DNA of 64,000 bases, taken from positions 62,001-126,000 of the forward strand of contig MNCI01002813.1 of assembly GCA_015680685.1 (NCBI GenBank), read 5' to 3'. This stretch comes from Gnetum montanum. Its lineage: Eukaryota > Streptophyta > Gnetopsida > Gnetales > Gnetaceae. Under the pieces are notes generated by a model that was not told the DNA's origin, made no database searches, and was given only the letters and a program-made list of their open reading frames with translations. The first letter of the stretch is position 1. Each line of letters opens with the position of its first letter. Shown one piece after another: positions 46,582 to 59,138 of this stretch. Made by a program: the position numbers and the translations under genes.

Positions 46582-49500
46582 TCAACCGTCAATACGCAAT
46601 TGTCTCTTAATGGTCTTCACATTGAGCACTGCGTAAGGGCAAGGAGGCTTACGGTTTGACTCCTCTATGCTGTAATCTGGAAATGGCAGGTTGGCCCAGG
46701 CTAGACCATCGTCATTGTTGTTGTTCTGTTTAGGGGCTTGGAGATGGGACTGATCGTCAGTTGTTTCGATCTTTGAACCCCATTCTTCTTCAACGTTGTT
46801 GACGGTCTTGGGGGCGACCTCGTTGCCGCGTATGATAACCTCCCCTCCAGCGTAGGGTAGGTGTATCTCTTGATGTATCGGCAATGAGACCGCTCTCAGC
46901 TGGGCTAACCATGACCTCCCTAAGATCAAGTTGAAACCAGGCATCTCCTCAATGACTAAGAATATGGCTTCAGTTGGGAATTGATTCCCTACCACAAACT
47001 CAATACGTACCGTCCCCTTGACTTGAACCCGTGCTCCGTTGAATGATTTCACGTAGGCTATCGTCGTGGGAGTGATATGATCGACCAATCCCAACCTATC
47101 CACAATGGAATAGGGAATGACGTTAGCAGCTGCACCATCATCCACGTGTACCCTCCGGATCCGGTACTAGCTAACCCGAATGGTAATGAACATAGGCTCA
47201 ATCGTTACTTGACCTTTCTCTGGATCATCTTTGACAAACTCGTCCAGGAAGGTCAACGGGGTAGGCTTAGGTTGTTCAGCTTCAGGAGGAAACATGATAG
47301 CGTGTATCACTTCCTCTTCTGCTGGTAGGTTGGTATCCACTAATATGGATGTCAGCATACGTACCATAGCCTCACGGTGTTCTCGAGATGTCATCAGTAA
47401 GTCATACAGGCTCAGCGTTGTGTTCGTTTGCTTAAGAGCTTGCTTGACTTATGTGAATGCATCGAGGAGGTCCTTCTCTCGGCTGGGTTGTTTATCCCCC
47501 TTGTCCTCCTCCATTCGGCCCAAGAGATGGATCTCTCGAGGCGGAGCGGTGTCAGTGGGAGGGTTTTTCTTCTTCCTGCCAAGAGAAGGTGGCTACATTT
47601 CCGTACCCTTAGCCTGCTTCTGAGGCATGGACAAAGGCATAGAGGCCAGGGGCCTGGGCTTAGGAAAGCTGAGCATAAGGTGATCTATTATTGTGTTAAC
47701 TGCGGGGTTCCCCCCCTTTCGCTTGGGAGGCAATGGTTGGTGGTTTTTACCAAAGGTCTGCCCCTATGTAAGAGGAGCAGGTCGTGGTTCTGGCACCCTG
47801 ATAATGAAGGGTGCTCTAGGCATGGGCACGGACGGAGCCGTGACTTGAGTACTACCGCGCGACTGAGAGCATACTTGGGAAGGTACCCATATGATGAAAG
47901 GTGTTCGTGAGACCCCACTGGCTGTCACTGAGGTAGTTGGCCCCCTTGGTGAGCTGGTGGGCATGCGCAAAACAAAAGGTTGTTTTGGCGATCCCTTATG
48001 CTCACTGTCCGTACTCACCACAGTGATTGTATAAGGATTGTAGTTTGCATTCAACGGATCCTTATATACATGTAGTGTTTTATTTTCCAAATGCGTAGGG
48101 TTACTGCTGTCTAATCTTAGATGACCTTCATCGATCATGCGTTGAATGTCATCTTTCAACGCCCAGCAATAATTCGTGTCATGACCACACATCTGGTGGT
48201 AGTCACAGAAATGGTCCAGCCTGAAAAATTTTGGAACTGCTGGTTTGTTAGGTAAGGCTAAGGAAGGGTCCTTCAGCAGTTCACAGTGACGCCTGTGATG
48301 CTTCAGGGCTTCCTCAGACACTTTATTAGGTTGAATGTGTCCTGCTGCTAACAGTTGTTTCAGTAATTCAGAATGCTTTACAGGTAAAACCGCATATTTT
48401 GAATGATCTTTACGCTCAAAATTTGGCTTTGGCTGGGGCTGGGGGGAACCTTCAGGGGCAGCTGTGGTTTGGCTAGTGCCAACACTAGCTGCGGCCTTGG
48501 GGGGTGCTGTTGTGGGCGTCTTCTTTTTCTTGTTCTTTGCACTTTCAGTCAGTGCGGCTACCATCGTTGTTGTTGCCTTGCCTTTGTCCTTGGCCTTGTT
48601 GTGTGTGTTCTTGTAGGCAACATACGCTGGATCTTTGCTGGCCTCCACAACATCTTGGATGCTCCTAACTTGTGCGAAGGCCTGATGTACATTACCAAGG
48701 GAGAGATAATATAGCTTAGACTTAATGAATTCGTTGACTGCACCCTTGAATATTGCCAATAGGTTAGAGTCCGTGATCGGGTCGCGGATCTCATTCAAGG
48801 TAGCATTCCAAGGCTGTATAAACTTTTGGACCAGTTCGAGCGAGTCTTGCTTCACCCCCATAAGCTAATCCAACGTGACTTCCGGTTTCAGGTTGTATTT
48901 GAAATGGGTCACAAATTGAGTCAGCAGCTCTTCCAAGGTTGAGATGGAAGAGCGTAGGAGAGCTCTATACCAGTCTAAAGCCTTCCCTATTAACGTCATT
49001 GTGAAGACTCGGATGAGTGTGTGCGGCCATTGTTGCAATAACAAGGATTCAGATCTGAAGGTGGCCATGTGAGTATTTGGGTCCCCCTCCTCTTCATACT
49101 TGGTAAAATGAGGGAGGGACATCCTTGGTGGCAACGACAGCATGGGGACCGCTAGGCTAATCGGGTCATCCTGGTAAAAGTCCATGATCTGAATGGTGTC
49201 AGACCCAGCGGCCTTAAGATGGTGGACCTCCTCAGTAAGTGTCTGGATAAGATGGAAGGCTTGGTCTAGACCCGTTGGCAGAGGTGCCTGTGTAGATGGG
49301 ATAGGAGGTTGAACCGGGTGGGTAGCACCAGAGAATGGGAAGGCGGGCAGGGGTTGACTGGCCTTTGATGGAGCGGGAATCCCCGTAGGCTGAGGGGCCT
49401 GCGAAGACCACCACCCACCGGTCTGAGACGAGAGGTTAACTCTCGTATGCTATAGATGGGTTGTGCTGCACTGTAGGGTTAACCCATTGACTCGGTCCAG

Positions 49501-50296
49501 GTTTTTGATTGTAGGATCGTGGCTATACAACTGTGGTGATTTGCTGAGTAGGCAGGGGCAGAAATGACAAGGTCTGCGTTGGACACGTCGCAGACGTAAG
49601 CTAGCGTTGTACGTGAGGAATGAAATGGGGTGCGGTGGTCACTGGGACCACCAACGGGATGCTAAGTACACACGGTGATGACACCGCCCCCACCTCATTA
49701 TGGTGTATTTGTACTCGTAGCCCAGATGGCTGTGCGGTGGCTTGTGGAAGAACTAGCAAGGGCATCTATGTGGTTACGGCTGTGTTAAGGGAAGTGGCCT
49801 CCCCATTGAGCGGGAAGGTCGGGTTAAGGTAGGTGTGGGGGCTTAGGGTATGGAATGAGTGTTCGGACATGGCCGCAAACTCATCCTCTTCCTCCTCCCC
49901 ATCCTAGGGTTCTGCCACTACCAGTACGGCTTGACTTTTGACCATGACCAGCTGTGTGATGAGTTCATGTTGCTGGTTGGTCAACGGGATAATGTCATAC
50001 GTCGTTGGCTTGAAATCGTGGCCTCCTCGGTTGATCATTTCGAAATTTTGATTTGCCTCGATCTTGGCTAGGCTGACAGCCAACTTCACCTAAATCTTGA
50101 CACATATGAAATTGTACTCTTCAGGGGTTATGAGCGTAAAGATAGGCTCTTTCCCCTGAAGCGTCAATGACCACCGCGATGGTCCTTGAGATCCCGCCGA
50201 CCTAGTAGCCGGCCTGGTTTCAGCGATAGGGTTCACGGATGTGGCACCCAAGTTAGTAAGGGCCATGGCAGATGTGGTCTTGTGAAGAGAATCCAT
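46582..50296 (-). pseudogene. gag-protease of element C, nearly readable
   Basis: Starts at ATG 50296, 215 bases after the PBS. N-terminal EEYNFICVK region, then a Pro-rich stretch. The capsid-like domain lies at about 48600-49185, with LPHFTKYEEEGD, WYRALL and a LTQFVTHFKYN motif. A Lys/Ala-rich linker follows, then the finger at 48169-48210 (CDYHQMCGHDTNYC followed by WALKDDIQ) of the type known in Tat gags. The protease at 46582-47145 has DDGAAANVIPYS, GQFPTEAIFL-like strands and LILGRSWLAQL. A few stops, for example near 48862 and 47764, split it. The frame ends in RQLRIDG-stop without reaching RT. Confidence 0.88.
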
Positions 50297-50510
50297 TTAT
50301 CAATACACGATGATTGATGGTCGGATCTAAAGGATGGCTGGCGATAAGATCGCTAATAGGCTTTCTACCCTACCGGATTCTAGAGGAATCGTTGCTGAGA
50401 CCGATCTACATCACACAAGGTATCGTAAGCTTCTATGGAGGTATTACGTTTACGATTTTGGGTATAGATCGCTAACAGGGTTACCCAAAAAGACAGATCG
50501 TAACCTAGGA

Positions 50511-50528
50511 GCCCTCCTTCTAGCGCCA
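50511..50528 (-). other. Primer-binding site of C
   Basis: On the minus strand TGGCGCTAGAAGGAGGGC, a few bases after the 5' LTR end. Shared with D. Confidence 0.8.
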
Positions 50529-50534
50529 AAAAAC

Positions 50535-52175
50535 TATAGCGACAGAAAACGTCGATAGCTAGAAATACCGACCGAGATTCCATGTATATAGCTTTAACCA
50601 TGGATCCACGCGAGGACTATGCTGGAAAAAGCAAATCCGCGACACCCTGAACAGTCTTGTTGATCAGACAAGGACTTATGGGTCAGTAAAATAATGAAGA
50701 TTATGGATCCTTGCGTGCTGCGATTGGATCCGAGGGATCATGAAACGGGAGGAACATGACATGGATAAATCACTACGTTGATTACGTCGAAAATTTCAGA
50801 GAGACGCTAATCAAGAGAGGAACATGTGATTTTCCAAGATCTATGTTTCAATTTTTGAAAGAATATATGTTACGTTACAATGGGAGAGACCCCTGATAAC
50901 TTGGTGTAAAAATGAGCACAAAACAATAAAGAAACTGTCCAGACAGAAGTCCGATCTACCTCATAGGCCAAAGCTAGGATGCAAGGATGGTCAAGCTTTG
51001 AGGTCTACCGATCAATTGTTTCTGACCGGTAGAGTCTGCAAACTGGGCGAGACAATCTCACGATCCGTGTTCTGCTTCTTTACTTTGAGTAGGTTCTGCG
51101 CAGGGCAGCGATCACTAATGGAATGTTTTTTCTTGTTGCTAAGGCTCAAGTGCACTGTGCTCTGTTCTTGCTGAAAGATGATGTTGTCGGAAGTTGTCAA
51201 AAGGTTGCTCTTCATTTCTCTGCTCAAGGTGATAAGTGCTTCCTTGCTCATAAAATGCTCTTGCCCTCTTGATTTTCTGCCGCACAAAGTGATAAATGCT
51301 CTAGTGCTCAGAAAAAAAATGACTCTGCTTCCTTGTTTTTTCACCCCCCTTTTTGTACCTTTGTCAACCGAGGTATTTATAAGCCACGACGCTTCGTGGA
51401 AGAGACGCAATCCTGATGACATGGGTCCTGGACATTTTGGGTCCCATTGACCATTTTAAGTCAAACTTTGACTATGCACAACATGCTCATTTGCGCGTTG
51501 TGCATGTGAAGAGCAGGTACATGTTGAGCGTGCTTCAACTGCTTTCAGGCTGTATTAGACTCATCCACATTGTTTTGCATGTATGAGCACAATCTAGTGT
51601 AAAAACAATATGCCCAAAATTATTTTATGCTCATTACACAGTTGTGCGTGATGAAGCGTAAACAATATGTAACTTACGCTCACTACATAGCTGAGCGTGA
51701 TGAAGCATAAACAATGTGTAACTTACACTCACTACGCAGCTGCACGTGATGAAGCGTAAACAATGTGTAGCTTACGCTCACTACATAGCTACGCGTGATG
51801 AAGCGTAAACAATGTGTAACTTACGCTCACTATGCAGCTGCGCGTGATGAAGCGTAAACAATGTGTAACTTACGCTCACTATGCAGCTGCACGTGATGAA
51901 GCGTAAACAATGCCTAGCTTTAATGATGACATACACAATGGTACGCACCGCCGCGTAACAAGTGTAAAGACAAGTTATCTATATGCCATGAGAAAAAAAT
52001 GTCGCACTATTGTGCTTCTCTGGACCCTGCCTTTAGCTATTTTGGAGCTTATTACGCTCATTACGCTGCCATGCGTAATAGAGCGTAAACTTGTCCTTAC
52101 GCAAAGCTGATGCGCGCTCTTGCTTGAATTGCGAATCTTTGCCTGAGGCCGACTCATAATTTTCACGGTGTTTCA
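50535..52175 (-). repeat. 5' LTR of C (1641 bp)
   Basis: Plus-strand view TATAGCGACAG to GGTGTTTCA. Carries the TATA box at about 51372-51385 and the six-unit 49-bp array at about 51622-51915. It pairs with 29685-31326. Confidence 0.93.
51622..51915 (-). repeat. U3 tandem array, six 49-bp units (5' LTR of C)
   Basis: Unit starts fall near 51671, 51720, 51769, 51818 and 51867, with a more diverged first unit. Each has an AGCTGCGCGTGATGAAGCG-like core. Same unit number as the 3' LTR, so the array predates insertion. Confidence 0.85.
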
Positions 52176-53839
52176 CTCTTCACCTTCACATTTATGGGAA
52201 GATCATTCGATGGGATGCCAAAAAGATCCTCGAAAAGCTTAGCGTCAATATCAAAACTTACATGCACGTTATGCATGCGCATGCAAAAATGCTCTGCCTT
52301 TTCATTGAACGAGTTGATAAGGGTTAGCATTTCACTGGCAGGAACATCAGGAGTTACAGCTAAAAATATATGCATTAGCCCCGCTTCTCGGATCTTGGTG
52401 GTCACCGCAATTGGGGCCGCTGAGTGGTTGAGCTAGCGTTGTGCGTCCTTGATGTCACCATAGCGGAAGAGGATGGTGTGCACCTCGCGACTGGAAATTG
52501 TAAGGGTAATCTCCCGAGATTCCCTGACTGTATAGCATAAAAACACAAATCAAACAAAAACACTATTATGCAACACCATAATTCACGTCTAGAATACGCA
52601 AATAATAGAATATATCATAGTCTTACTAGGCTCAAATGGTAAGGGAAATGGCAAAAGGTTCCTCTACACATCCTCAACGGTAAGGGGCGGATCTAAGGTC
52701 CAATCATCATGTAGCCAACTAAGTTCCTAACAATTCTTAGAAGCCTTAGCATAGCGGGTAGGATACTCATGCATGTCGAAGCTGATCTGCCCTATAACAC
52801 CAGCGCGCATGTTGCTAGTTGAAGTAAATGCCTTTATTGCCGTTTCGGCCCATGACAACGTGTCTCCATTTCCAACTAATCTGTTTTCATGAATGAAAAA
52901 CCTGTACCATACCACATAGACTTGTATTACACTTTGCACATAGGCTTACCTTATACTCAAAACACAGATTACAATCATGTAACAGAAATATAGTTAACAA
53001 AATTTGCTTACCCACCTACGTAATACACTGTGCCTTGTGGGTTCTGGAAGTAGGTTGAGACATGGCAAGCCACGAACATGGTGTTATATGCGTGGTAAAA
53101 ACTAAACTAGGCCATTTTTCAAATCCAGTTTAAGCACCTTAAACCTTAGGCACTAAGCTCTTGGTCATCGGGACGGCCCATATCGATGGCTCTGTCTGTC
53201 AAAAAGGCCAAAATCCCTTGTGCGGAACCCACTAGCAGGTGCTCCAAAATGGCACCAGCGATATCACCAGACAAATTAGACCACACAATGATGCTATAGT
53301 TGCGTAGTGAGAACTGCAAAAACTCCAGCGCACCCCTTTGGAACTAGATGGCCTTCCCCTGTAACCGCATTTGCAGAGGCGGGACATTGGGGACGATGGA
53401 GTTTATACAGCACAAAACACCAACAATATCCAAGACGATCAACACAGGCTTTAATGTAATACCAAGATTTACATACATTAATGCTGAGATTTACATTCAC
53501 CTGAGTAATATAGAAAATTTACAAAGTACGCCTACTTATCCATGCCGAAATCGCCCAAACCCTTGCCACAACGCAAGGTTCGTCTCTGATAACGACGATA
53601 GACGCAACCCTATCAAACCCTCGCATTAACCTAAGGCCCATAATTTGAAATACGCATTTACACAAAAGATATTATGAAAATAGACATTAAAACAACATAG
53701 GAGTGCACGGAATGGCCTACCGATTCAAGGGCATAGGGTCACACACATCAACCACCACCTGCGAAATGCGCTCCAGGTTTTCTTGCACTGCATCAATTTT
53801 TGCCAGTTTTGCATTCTTTCTTTTGATTTTTGGTGCCAT
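52176..53839 (-). pseudogene. Antisense gene of B, 5' part (exons 1 to start of 4)
   Basis: Minus strand, right of C. Exon 1 is 53721-53839 with ATG MAPKIKRKNAKLAKID and donor CG/GTAGGC. Exon 2 ends at 53012 before GTAAGC and carries KPVLIVLDIVGVL, EFLQFSLRNYSIIVWSN and NTMFVACHVS, the FCP1/NIF-like landmarks. Exon 3 is 52627-52901 (275 bp, as in C) with GVIGQI and LHDDWT. Exon 4 begins at 52527 after CTATACAG with RESREIT and is cut by C at 52175. Exon 3 carries a stop at the same codon as in C (after KC or NC), which may be an old shared defect. Confidence 0.8.
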
Positions 53840-54256
53840 TGTAGCAGCTTCAGAATTGTCATAGTTTGCAAACCTTCGCAAACCACATGCTCTAATATTC
53901 TACTCTTCCTTCTCTCGCTCAACAACAGTTACGAATTCGAATTCACAATAGCCAATAGCCTGTTCTCACCAGAAACCTCTTACTTATATGCAAGAATCAC
54001 CAACTTGATTTATGATTTCAGCAAGACTTTCCTAAAATAGAAACCAAAAATTAGGATATTAATACGGCTGATATCGCATGCACCACTATCTGAAATGATG
54101 TTAAACTACCACATCTTATAGCCTCATAATCAGGTAGCATTCATTACAGCCTATTTACAATATTCAAAATTCTGTTAGCCTTCCACGTCCAATGACATCA
54201 CGTCATATTTCTCTTGATCATTTATGCACTTGGTAGTTTTGTAGGGTAGACGGAAA
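53840..54256. promoter_or_regulatory. Divergent spacer between antisense gene and pol of B
   Basis: Between ATG of the antisense gene (53839, minus) and ATG of pol (54257, plus). Contains one degraded motif copy (TCTGAAATGATGTTAAACTACC at about 54089-54110). A sense-strand TTTTGTAG/G near 54236-54244 matches C and could be a splice acceptor. No TATA box was identified. Confidence 0.4.
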
Positions 54257-57200
54257 ATGGACGCAACACTTTCAGCACCTCTAGCTTTGATAGGCCCATA
54301 TGGGAGGGTAGTGAGGCAATTTGACCCTACACTAGTAGCAATCAACTCCCCTTTGAACGATGTAACCATAGCCACTTTGGAAGTGTCCCCAGAATGGCCA
54401 GAATAGTCTATGCGTATGCTATACCTGGAGGCTGGAGACATAACCGAAGACCCCCTCAGTGAGGTTTCTATCGTTACGCATAAGGGTGAAGCCAAGACGC
54501 TTAAAGTCAGCTCTTTACTAGACCAAAAAATGCACGATGCTATAAAGCAGGTCCTGCAAGACAATATCACAGTCTTTGCATGGTCATACGAGGATATGCC
54601 TGGACTAGATCCTAGGTTAATCCAACATAACATAATCTTAGACCCACAGATTAAAGCAGTTAGGCAAAAGGTACAAAAAATCAAGCCAGAGATCGCGCTC
54701 ACCGTGTGTGATGAAATAACCAAACTGTATCAGGCTGGTTTCATTTGTGCAGTCGATTACTCGGATTGGGTATCTAACATTGTAGTCATCCCAAAGAAGA
54801 CTAGAAGCATACGCATCTGCATAGACTTCTGGGATTTGAATAAGGCCACAATCAAGGATAACTTCCCACTACTGAGTATCGACCAGCTAGTCAATACGAC
54901 AGTTGGGCATGCGCTTCTATCCTTTATGGATGGGTTTTCAGGCTATAATCAGATTTGAATCAACCCAGAACATCAATTGACCATGACATTCATGATGCCC
55001 TGGGGCACCTTTTGCTACACTATGATGTCTTTTGATCTAAAGAACGTCGGAGCAACGTATCAACAAGCCATGACATACATCTTTAGCGATTACCTCTTAG
55101 GGAGACTGAATGATTATGTAGATGATATAGCTATGAAGTCTTTAAAGTCTGAGGATCATTCAGAAGACCTGGAGTTAGTCCTTAAAAGATGCTCCAAATA
55201 CAAGCTCCGGCTTAACCTAAAGAAGTGCGTATTCGGTGTCAAAACCAGACGCATGCTGGGGTTTGTGGTGTCGGAGACTAGCATATGAGTTAACCCTGAT
55301 AAGGTCAAAGCCATTGTCGAGTTAACACCTCCTACCGACCTCAAACAATTACGCGGGTTACAGGGACGATTACAGTTTATACGTTGGTTCATCTTGAGAT
55401 TAACCGATAAGCTACACCCCATGCAACATTTTCTCAAAAAGGGGATTAATTTTGAATGGACTGACGATTGCCAGCATGCGTTTGACAGCCTTAAACAATA
55501 ACTGCAACATTTACCAACGGTTTTCCCACCACAAAGGGATTTACCATTTTACATTTACCTCAAAACTTCGAACGTAGCGTTAGCAGCATTACTTTGTCAA
55601 AATAGGAATGATGGGTCGGAAGTGCCCATCTACTACTTAATTCATGCTCTATGTGCATACAAAACGAGGTACAATGAAGTCGAGCATAATTTCCTAGCAT
55701 TAGTTTTTACGCTCAAAAAGTGTAGACATTACCTCTTCCGTAGCCAGGTTAATATCATTTGTAAAAATAACATTCTTAGAACCATTACGCATAACCTATA
55801 AGAGAGCAGTAGGATAGCTTGCTAGAAGGCTATCATGGTAGAATTCGATTGCACTATATTGACCAATATTCTACGAAAGGCCAAGAGATAGCTGACTAGT
55901 TAGTAACATTGCCAATTAACAATCATGCCACCATAGAACCAGAGTTCTCTGATGAACATGTACATAGTTTAAGCCCTGTCTTGAGAGGCCCTAAGGCAAC
56001 ATTTTATTTTGACGAAGCTTCAACCGCTAGAGGTGGTAGTGCTTCCACTGTTATTACACTATCACCTGAGGATGTGTGTCTACATGCTTATCTCTTGACC
56101 TTCCCCTATACGAACAATGTGGCAGAGTATGAGGGGCTCCTCAGGGGATTACTAACTACCAGCAAACTTGATGTTTGACACCTGGTGGTTAGGGGTGATT
56201 CAATGCTTGTCATAAATCAGATCACAGGAGTCTACACCTACAAGGCTATACATTTGCAGCCCTACTATGATAAGGCTAAAGATATTCTGAGACAATTCGT
56301 GACCATCGATGCCTAGCACATGCCACGCACGGACAACACATTGGTCGATGCACTGGCCACACTGGCTTTGAACGTGCCTTCACATCTTTTTGACACCTGT
56401 CCTGCATTGATAACAGACTGCATAGATCCTATCATTTAGGTGGCGCAAATATCTTCTCTCCTAGAGGAAAGCATGCCTGAATGGTATGATAACATTAAAA
56501 CCTACCTCCTACAAGAAGAGCTACCGCCTAAATTGACATGCGCATAGAAAGATGCAATTCACAAGTGGGCTAAGAAATACATCATCATAGGAGACAATAA
56601 TCTCTGTAGACTCTCTTTTGATGGTGTGTTTCTTACCTGCATTAACAAGGACCAAGCCCAGCGTCTCATTGGTAAGGTTCACAAGGGACTGTGTGGCGGC
56701 CACGTAGCACCATGGACTATGGCCCTAAAAATTCTTCGCTTAGGATACTACTAGCCATGCATGGAAAAGGATTGCCTGAAAAAGGTTAAAACTTGTGACA
56801 TGTGTCAGCATCACGTGAATCTCATACATGTATCACCTACGGAATTACATACAACATAGATAACATGGCCATTTCAACGATGGGGACTGGACATCATAGG
56901 CCCCATCACGCCGAAATATTCCATAGGTCATAGCTTCATCATTACCTCCACTAAATATTTTACGAAGTGGGTAGAAGCTATTCCCCTATAGAAGATCACA
57001 TCTCAATAGATTTTCCATTTTATCTTGGACAATATAATGACCAGATTTGGTCTCCCGATGACTATCGTGACCGACAATGGACCACAGTTTAGTAGCATGG
57101 AAACCAAATCCTTTTATGACAACCTGGGCATTAGACAATCTTTTTCTTCCCCTTATTACCTGCAAGAGAATGGTCAAGCTAAAGCAACGAACAAAGTGAT

Positions 57201-57725
57201 CATCAATCTGCTTAGAAAATGCTTGACAACAACAAGAGATGGTGGCACAAAAAAATCCTCTATGTGTTATGGGTGTATCATACTACATGTAGGAAGGCTA
57301 CAGATAGTACACCGTATAGCCTGGTTTATGGGTCTGAAGTAGTGCTGCCTCTCGAATTGCAAATTCCTTCTCTAAGAATGGTCCTCTCTACCATTATAAA
57401 TGAGGCTCAACACACCGAGTCTTAGATAATGGATTTGGATTCAGTGGAAGAGAAGCAAATAGAGACGCTTGATATGATTGAAAAGTATCAAGATAAACAG
57501 AGATAGAAAAATTACCACAACCTTCAATAGCAACCCATCAAAAAAGGAGATCTATTTCTCAAGACCGTGCGTGAACTAGCAGGCAAGTTCTCAGCGAATT
57601 GGGAGAGCCCTTTCTTGGTGGTTGATACATATAGCAACGGAGCATTCAGATTAGCAGAAGTCAATGGAAATAAGCTACCAAACCCTATAAATCATGTATA
57701 TCTGAAGCGGTATTACATTTAGCAG
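54257..57725 (+). pseudogene. pol of element B: RT, RNase H, second RNase H, integrase; broken
   Basis: Start at the Met shared with C. A pre-RT segment with EAGDITEDPL leads into RT at about 54690-55290, with FMDGFSGYNQI and an intact YVDDI at 55115-55126. The RT-linked RNase H is at about 55450-55860. The second RNase H (about 56000-56360) has FDEAS where C has FDGAS, then AEYEGL, GDSML and VDALATLA. The integrase zinc region is at about 56680-56830 with CDMCQ. The integrase core at about 56870-57200 has WGLDIIGP, TDNGPQF and NGQAKA, the last replacing the expected Glu. At least ten in-frame stops, mostly from Gln and Trp codons. Confidence 0.88.
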
Positions 57726-57734
57726 CGTCTCTAG

Positions 57735-58190
57735 TGTGAATAACCAGGTATGGCAACAATCGTCCGCTATGACACTAAACTGGCATTCCTTGCATGCATC
57801 CGCCACGATGCTAAACTGGCACGTGGTGACCATCAGCTATGACGTAAAACTGGCAGTGTTGTACAGGTCCACCAAGATGAAAAACTAGCATCTTTTGCAC
57901 ACGTCCGCCATGATGCTAAACTGGCACCGGCTGTTTGCCATGACACAAAACTGGCACAGGTAAGTAGTCGTCTACTGGGACGTAAAACTAGCATAGATCT
58001 ATCCCTGGGTCATGACATGAAACTGACATCCACAGCACGGTCTACTGAGACCATAAATCAGATACACCACCGTCCGCTACGACATAAAACTAGCACTTCT
58101 TGGTCCACCCAGACTTTAAACTTGGACCATGGTCTGCTGAGACTTAAAACCAGTAATGACAATCTACCAGGACTTAAAACTAGGACTTAC
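57735..58190 (+). repeat. Tail repeat array of B
   Basis: Ten or more units of the GTCCGCTATGACACTAAACTGGCA type, spaced 30-55 bases. Some units have CATCCGCCACGATG in the inverted part. Corresponds to 32450-32966 in C. Confidence 0.82.
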
Positions 58191-58640
58191 AGACTGCTTC
58201 CATGCAAATCAAGTGAGCCTGATCATCTTTGTATAGCTGCACAACAAACGGGGTGGGATACTGGGATAGTCCCAGCGTCGCCACCCCACCAGCATCCTAC
58301 TAATTCCTCAAATGAGCTGAGAGGCATCTTACTGATCCCTCGGAGATGCTATCACTGCGCCCACTACGGTAGTGGTACCTCTGAGAGTTTAGTCTCGCCA
58401 GCCAAAGGCCCGATGAAATCCTCATCGACAACGACCTCGAGGACCTATGCTGATCATCGTTATTAGACGCTAGCTCTGCAGATTCATCTAGCTGGTTCTT
58501 TGCCTAACCAGTTAGGTGCACTATGTCTGATGTCTTTTGGTGACAATATTGTGGGCCAATCCTCAGGATTGATGACTCTGGCCTCACACTACAATTCCTT
58601 CTATTTTGAGATGGCTGCTCAGATTCGCCTGTCCACGTAG
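58191..58640 (+). pseudogene. 3' sense ORF of B (unknown protein)
   Basis: Matches the 3' ORF of C in the same frame: EPDHLCIA, SPPHQH, GILLIPRRC with a Cys-His pair, QIHLAGS, QSSGL. A stop lies near 58466. No recognised family. Shared frame between two copies is only weak evidence for coding, because the copies share ancestry. Confidence 0.4.
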
Positions 58641-59138
58641 AAGTACATCCTTCTCCTCCTCATGATTCTACCCTTAGCTCTTATTTCACTTCATTTCTAT
58701 CATTCGCTTACCGTACATAAAAGCTACATACACAAGCATCCATTTTCCATACTCGCACTAGCAGAGATATTGCAAAAGTGACACACCGTGCTCCTTTTGC
58801 AAGCATTCCTGCTATAGCTTGTAACAGAGAAATCTCAGGCTGATGCACTATGCTTGTCTAAAAGCATTACTTTTGACATAAGTATGTGTACGTTCCTGTG
58901 CGTTCAGTGAGTGTATTCTATACTTCCGCCATCCTAACTCATGTGCATCTTCCATGGACCTATTTCCTACTACACCTTCCTATTTCCCATACCCTCCAGC
59001 TTTGCTCTTCTATGATGACAAGGCAACGCTTGAGTAGCCATTGAGGAATGCTGTTGGTGCTTCTACCGATCCGGTGTTTCGTATTCTTTGTCGACATCTT
59101 TTGGGCAAGCCCTCTAACCGTCAACAAAGAGGGGCCAT
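58641..59138 (+). other. 3' untranslated region of B ending in the polypurine tract
   Basis: Matches 31327-31871 of C in reverse. The tract ACAAAGAGGGGCCA at about 59124-59137 directly precedes the LTR and is the likely PPT. Nothing else seen. Confidence 0.55.

Larger units (their letters stand above)
29685..52175 (-). mobile_element. Element C: complete family-1 Ty3/gypsy (Tat-type) element, host of D
   Basis: Minus-strand element inserted in exon 4 of the antisense gene of B. It has LTRs of 1642 and 1641 bp and TSD CTCTT. Total length is 22,491 bp, about 17.4 kb without D. It has the same order as B and is the best-preserved copy of the antisense gene, gag and the second RNase H. D is inserted in exon 2 of its antisense gene. 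Confidence 0.94.

Noticed and set aside
54175-54723. 182-codon minus-strand ORF opposite the start of B pol
   Set aside because: Shadow of pol; the plus-strand frame has the recognisable RT motifs.
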